Shown piece after piece: positions 63,196 through 64,000 of a stretch of DNA of 64,000 bases. The notes below the pieces were generated by a model. The model saw only the letters and a program-made list of their open reading frames with translations, ran no database searches and was not told the origin of the DNA. The stretch lies in NCBI RefSeq assembly GCF_018141445.1, contig NZ_CP058649.1, positions 701,001 through 765,000 of the forward strand, given 5' to 3'. The stretch comes from Vallitalea pronyensis (GTDB lineage: Bacteria; Bacillota; Clostridia; Lachnospirales; Vallitaleaceae). A program made the position numbers and the translations under genes. Position 1 is the stretch's first letter; every line of letters begins with the position of its first letter.

Positions 63196-64000
63196 ATGTC
63201 ATTACAAAAGAAGGGGTTGGTGGATCGTTATGGGCTTATGTCCATAACAATCTTTGTGTTTATAGGTGCTTATATGATAAGCAGTTATGTCCGTCTCTAT
63301 GGAGACGATTTTTTCTATTCGGTTTTTACCACAGGTGATTTTGATTATTTTATTAGCCGGCATATGGATCATTATGCACGTGCCAATGGTCGTGTCATCG
63401 TTCACCTGTTAGCAACAGGTTTTTTAGGTATTGATTCCATATACTGGGTCCTATGTAATGCTGTCATGTTAGCTGGGATTGTCTATTTTGGGGCAAAAAC
63501 AGCTTGTTATACGGCACATGATGAGCAGGGTAAGGTAATAAGTGGAGGTCTCATCATGGCTGTTGCCATAGGGTATCTTAACCCCCATCTGACCCGTCAA
63601 AGTGTTTATTGGTTAACAGGGTCTTTTAACTATGTTTATCCACTGTTTATGCTGTTGATATACTGGTATTTTTTAAATAAGACCTTCTATGGACGTCATT
63701 ATAAATGGTATGTGCCCCTCCTTGCATGCCTATCAGCAGCAACCGTAGAGCAGGGGAGCTTAATGACTTTTGGGCTAACCCTTTTGGTATGTTTAGACCT
63801 TGTTATGATGAGAAAATATAAATGGAATACATGGATGACCATCACGTTATTAGCAGCGGCTATTGGTATGTTAACGGTGATTTGTTCGCCAGCTGTGCTC
63901 TTAAGAGCATCCATAGAAGACGCACCTCGACAAGGATTTATAGAACTGTTGAAGTACAATATGAAGAGTCAAGGTTTTATGTTTTTATTCTCCAAGTATA
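63196..64000 (+). CDS. DUF6056-like polytopic membrane protein (cut by window end)
   Basis: The frame opens at ATG 63196 behind GAAGGGAG and stays open to the end (268 codons). It begins with a membrane helix, then RLYGDDFFYSVF and HYARANGRVIVHLL, followed by many hydrophobic helices. The early DDF motif and layout resemble DUF6056 and GT-C-type glycosyltransferases. It lies 34 nt after gtrA-like and likely attaches the flipped sugar. The C-terminus is not in the window. Confidence 0.7.
   Translation, partial: MSLQKKGLVDRYGLMSITIFVFIGAYMISSYVRLYGDDFFYSVFTTGDFDYFISRHMDHYARANGRVIVHLLATGFLGIDSIYWVLCNAVMLAGIVYFGAKTACYTAHDEQGKVISGGLIMAVAIGYLNPHLTRQSVYWLTGSFNYVYPLFMLLIYWYFLNKTFYGRHYKWYVPLLACLSAATVEQGSLMTFGLTLLVCLDLVMMRKYKWNTWMTITLLAAAIGMLTVICSPAVLLRASIEDAPRQGFIELLKYNMKSQGFMFLFSKY

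Noticed and set aside
1..64000. CRISPR arrays, tRNA and rRNA genes
   Set aside because: I looked for regularly spaced repeats and for tRNA-like or rRNA-like sequence and saw none; the five att copies are unevenly spaced and flank genes.

Overview
The window is AT-rich, densely packed with genes and reads as a low-GC Gram-positive chromosome of the class Clostridia. The evidence is the WalR/WalK-YycH-YycI block, the RlmH gene, AGGAGG-type ribosome sites, a purine riboswitch in front of xpt, and many AraC/GyrI-like regulators. Lachnospirales/Vallitalea-like is my guess from protein style, not from a search.

Region 1 (1-9903) is the conserved core. It runs M23 peptidoglycan hydrolase (LysM-G5-M23), walR, walK, an exported 230-aa protein, yycH, yycI, murA and rlmH. 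Two perfect WalR-type boxes (TGTAAT-N5-TGTAAT) sit at 130-146 and 4475-4491. They tie the hydrolase and the exported protein to WalRK control of cell-wall metabolism.

Region 2 (9883-15570) is the most unusual part. The last codons of rlmH (GEPYHK-stop) recur four more times downstream as about 21-bp direct repeats, at 10897, 11885, 12793 and 15550. They divide the DNA into four small cassettes, all in the rlmH orientation: an aminoglycoside-phosphotransferase-like kinase; a GNAT acetyltransferase; YaaA; and an SLH/cytochrome-b5 pseudogene with a two-component system. The repeats keep the RlmH reading frame through synonymous changes, and three of the four cassettes have their own matched terminal inverted repeats. 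This is the architecture of staphylococcal cassette chromosome (SCC) insertion at rlmH/orfX, reduced to one-gene units without a recombinase in the window.

Region 3 (15.6-26.8 kb) is accessory. It holds a methyltransferase fragment, AraC, tandem GNAT, a frameshifted sigma factor, DUF3795, a methyltransferase, an S41 peptidase, an MBL-fold hydrolase, a secreted GH5 mannanase, VOC and MerR-GyrI proteins.

Region 4 (27-46 kb) holds a CocE/NonD hydrolase, a VanRS-like two-component system followed by an L,D-transpeptidase, an exporter, AraC, SDR and EEP proteins, a LytTR/DUF3021 pair, a TetR gene with two operators around its promoter, and three flavin-reductase-like genes. A His-rich 51-aa ORF then lies behind an OmpR-type box, followed by a serine hydrolase and a 209-bp foldback MITE.

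Region 5 (46.4-64 kb) holds a diguanylate cyclase, DUF4003, riboswitch-xpt, an orphan response regulator with a likely self-regulatory box, an AI-2E-type permease, a HAD protein lacking its nucleophile Asp, PspC, a ferritin-like protein, an osmoprotectant ABC transporter, and envelope-glycan genes (DUF6273 membrane protein, GT2, GtrA, a DUF6056-like protein cut by the window end).
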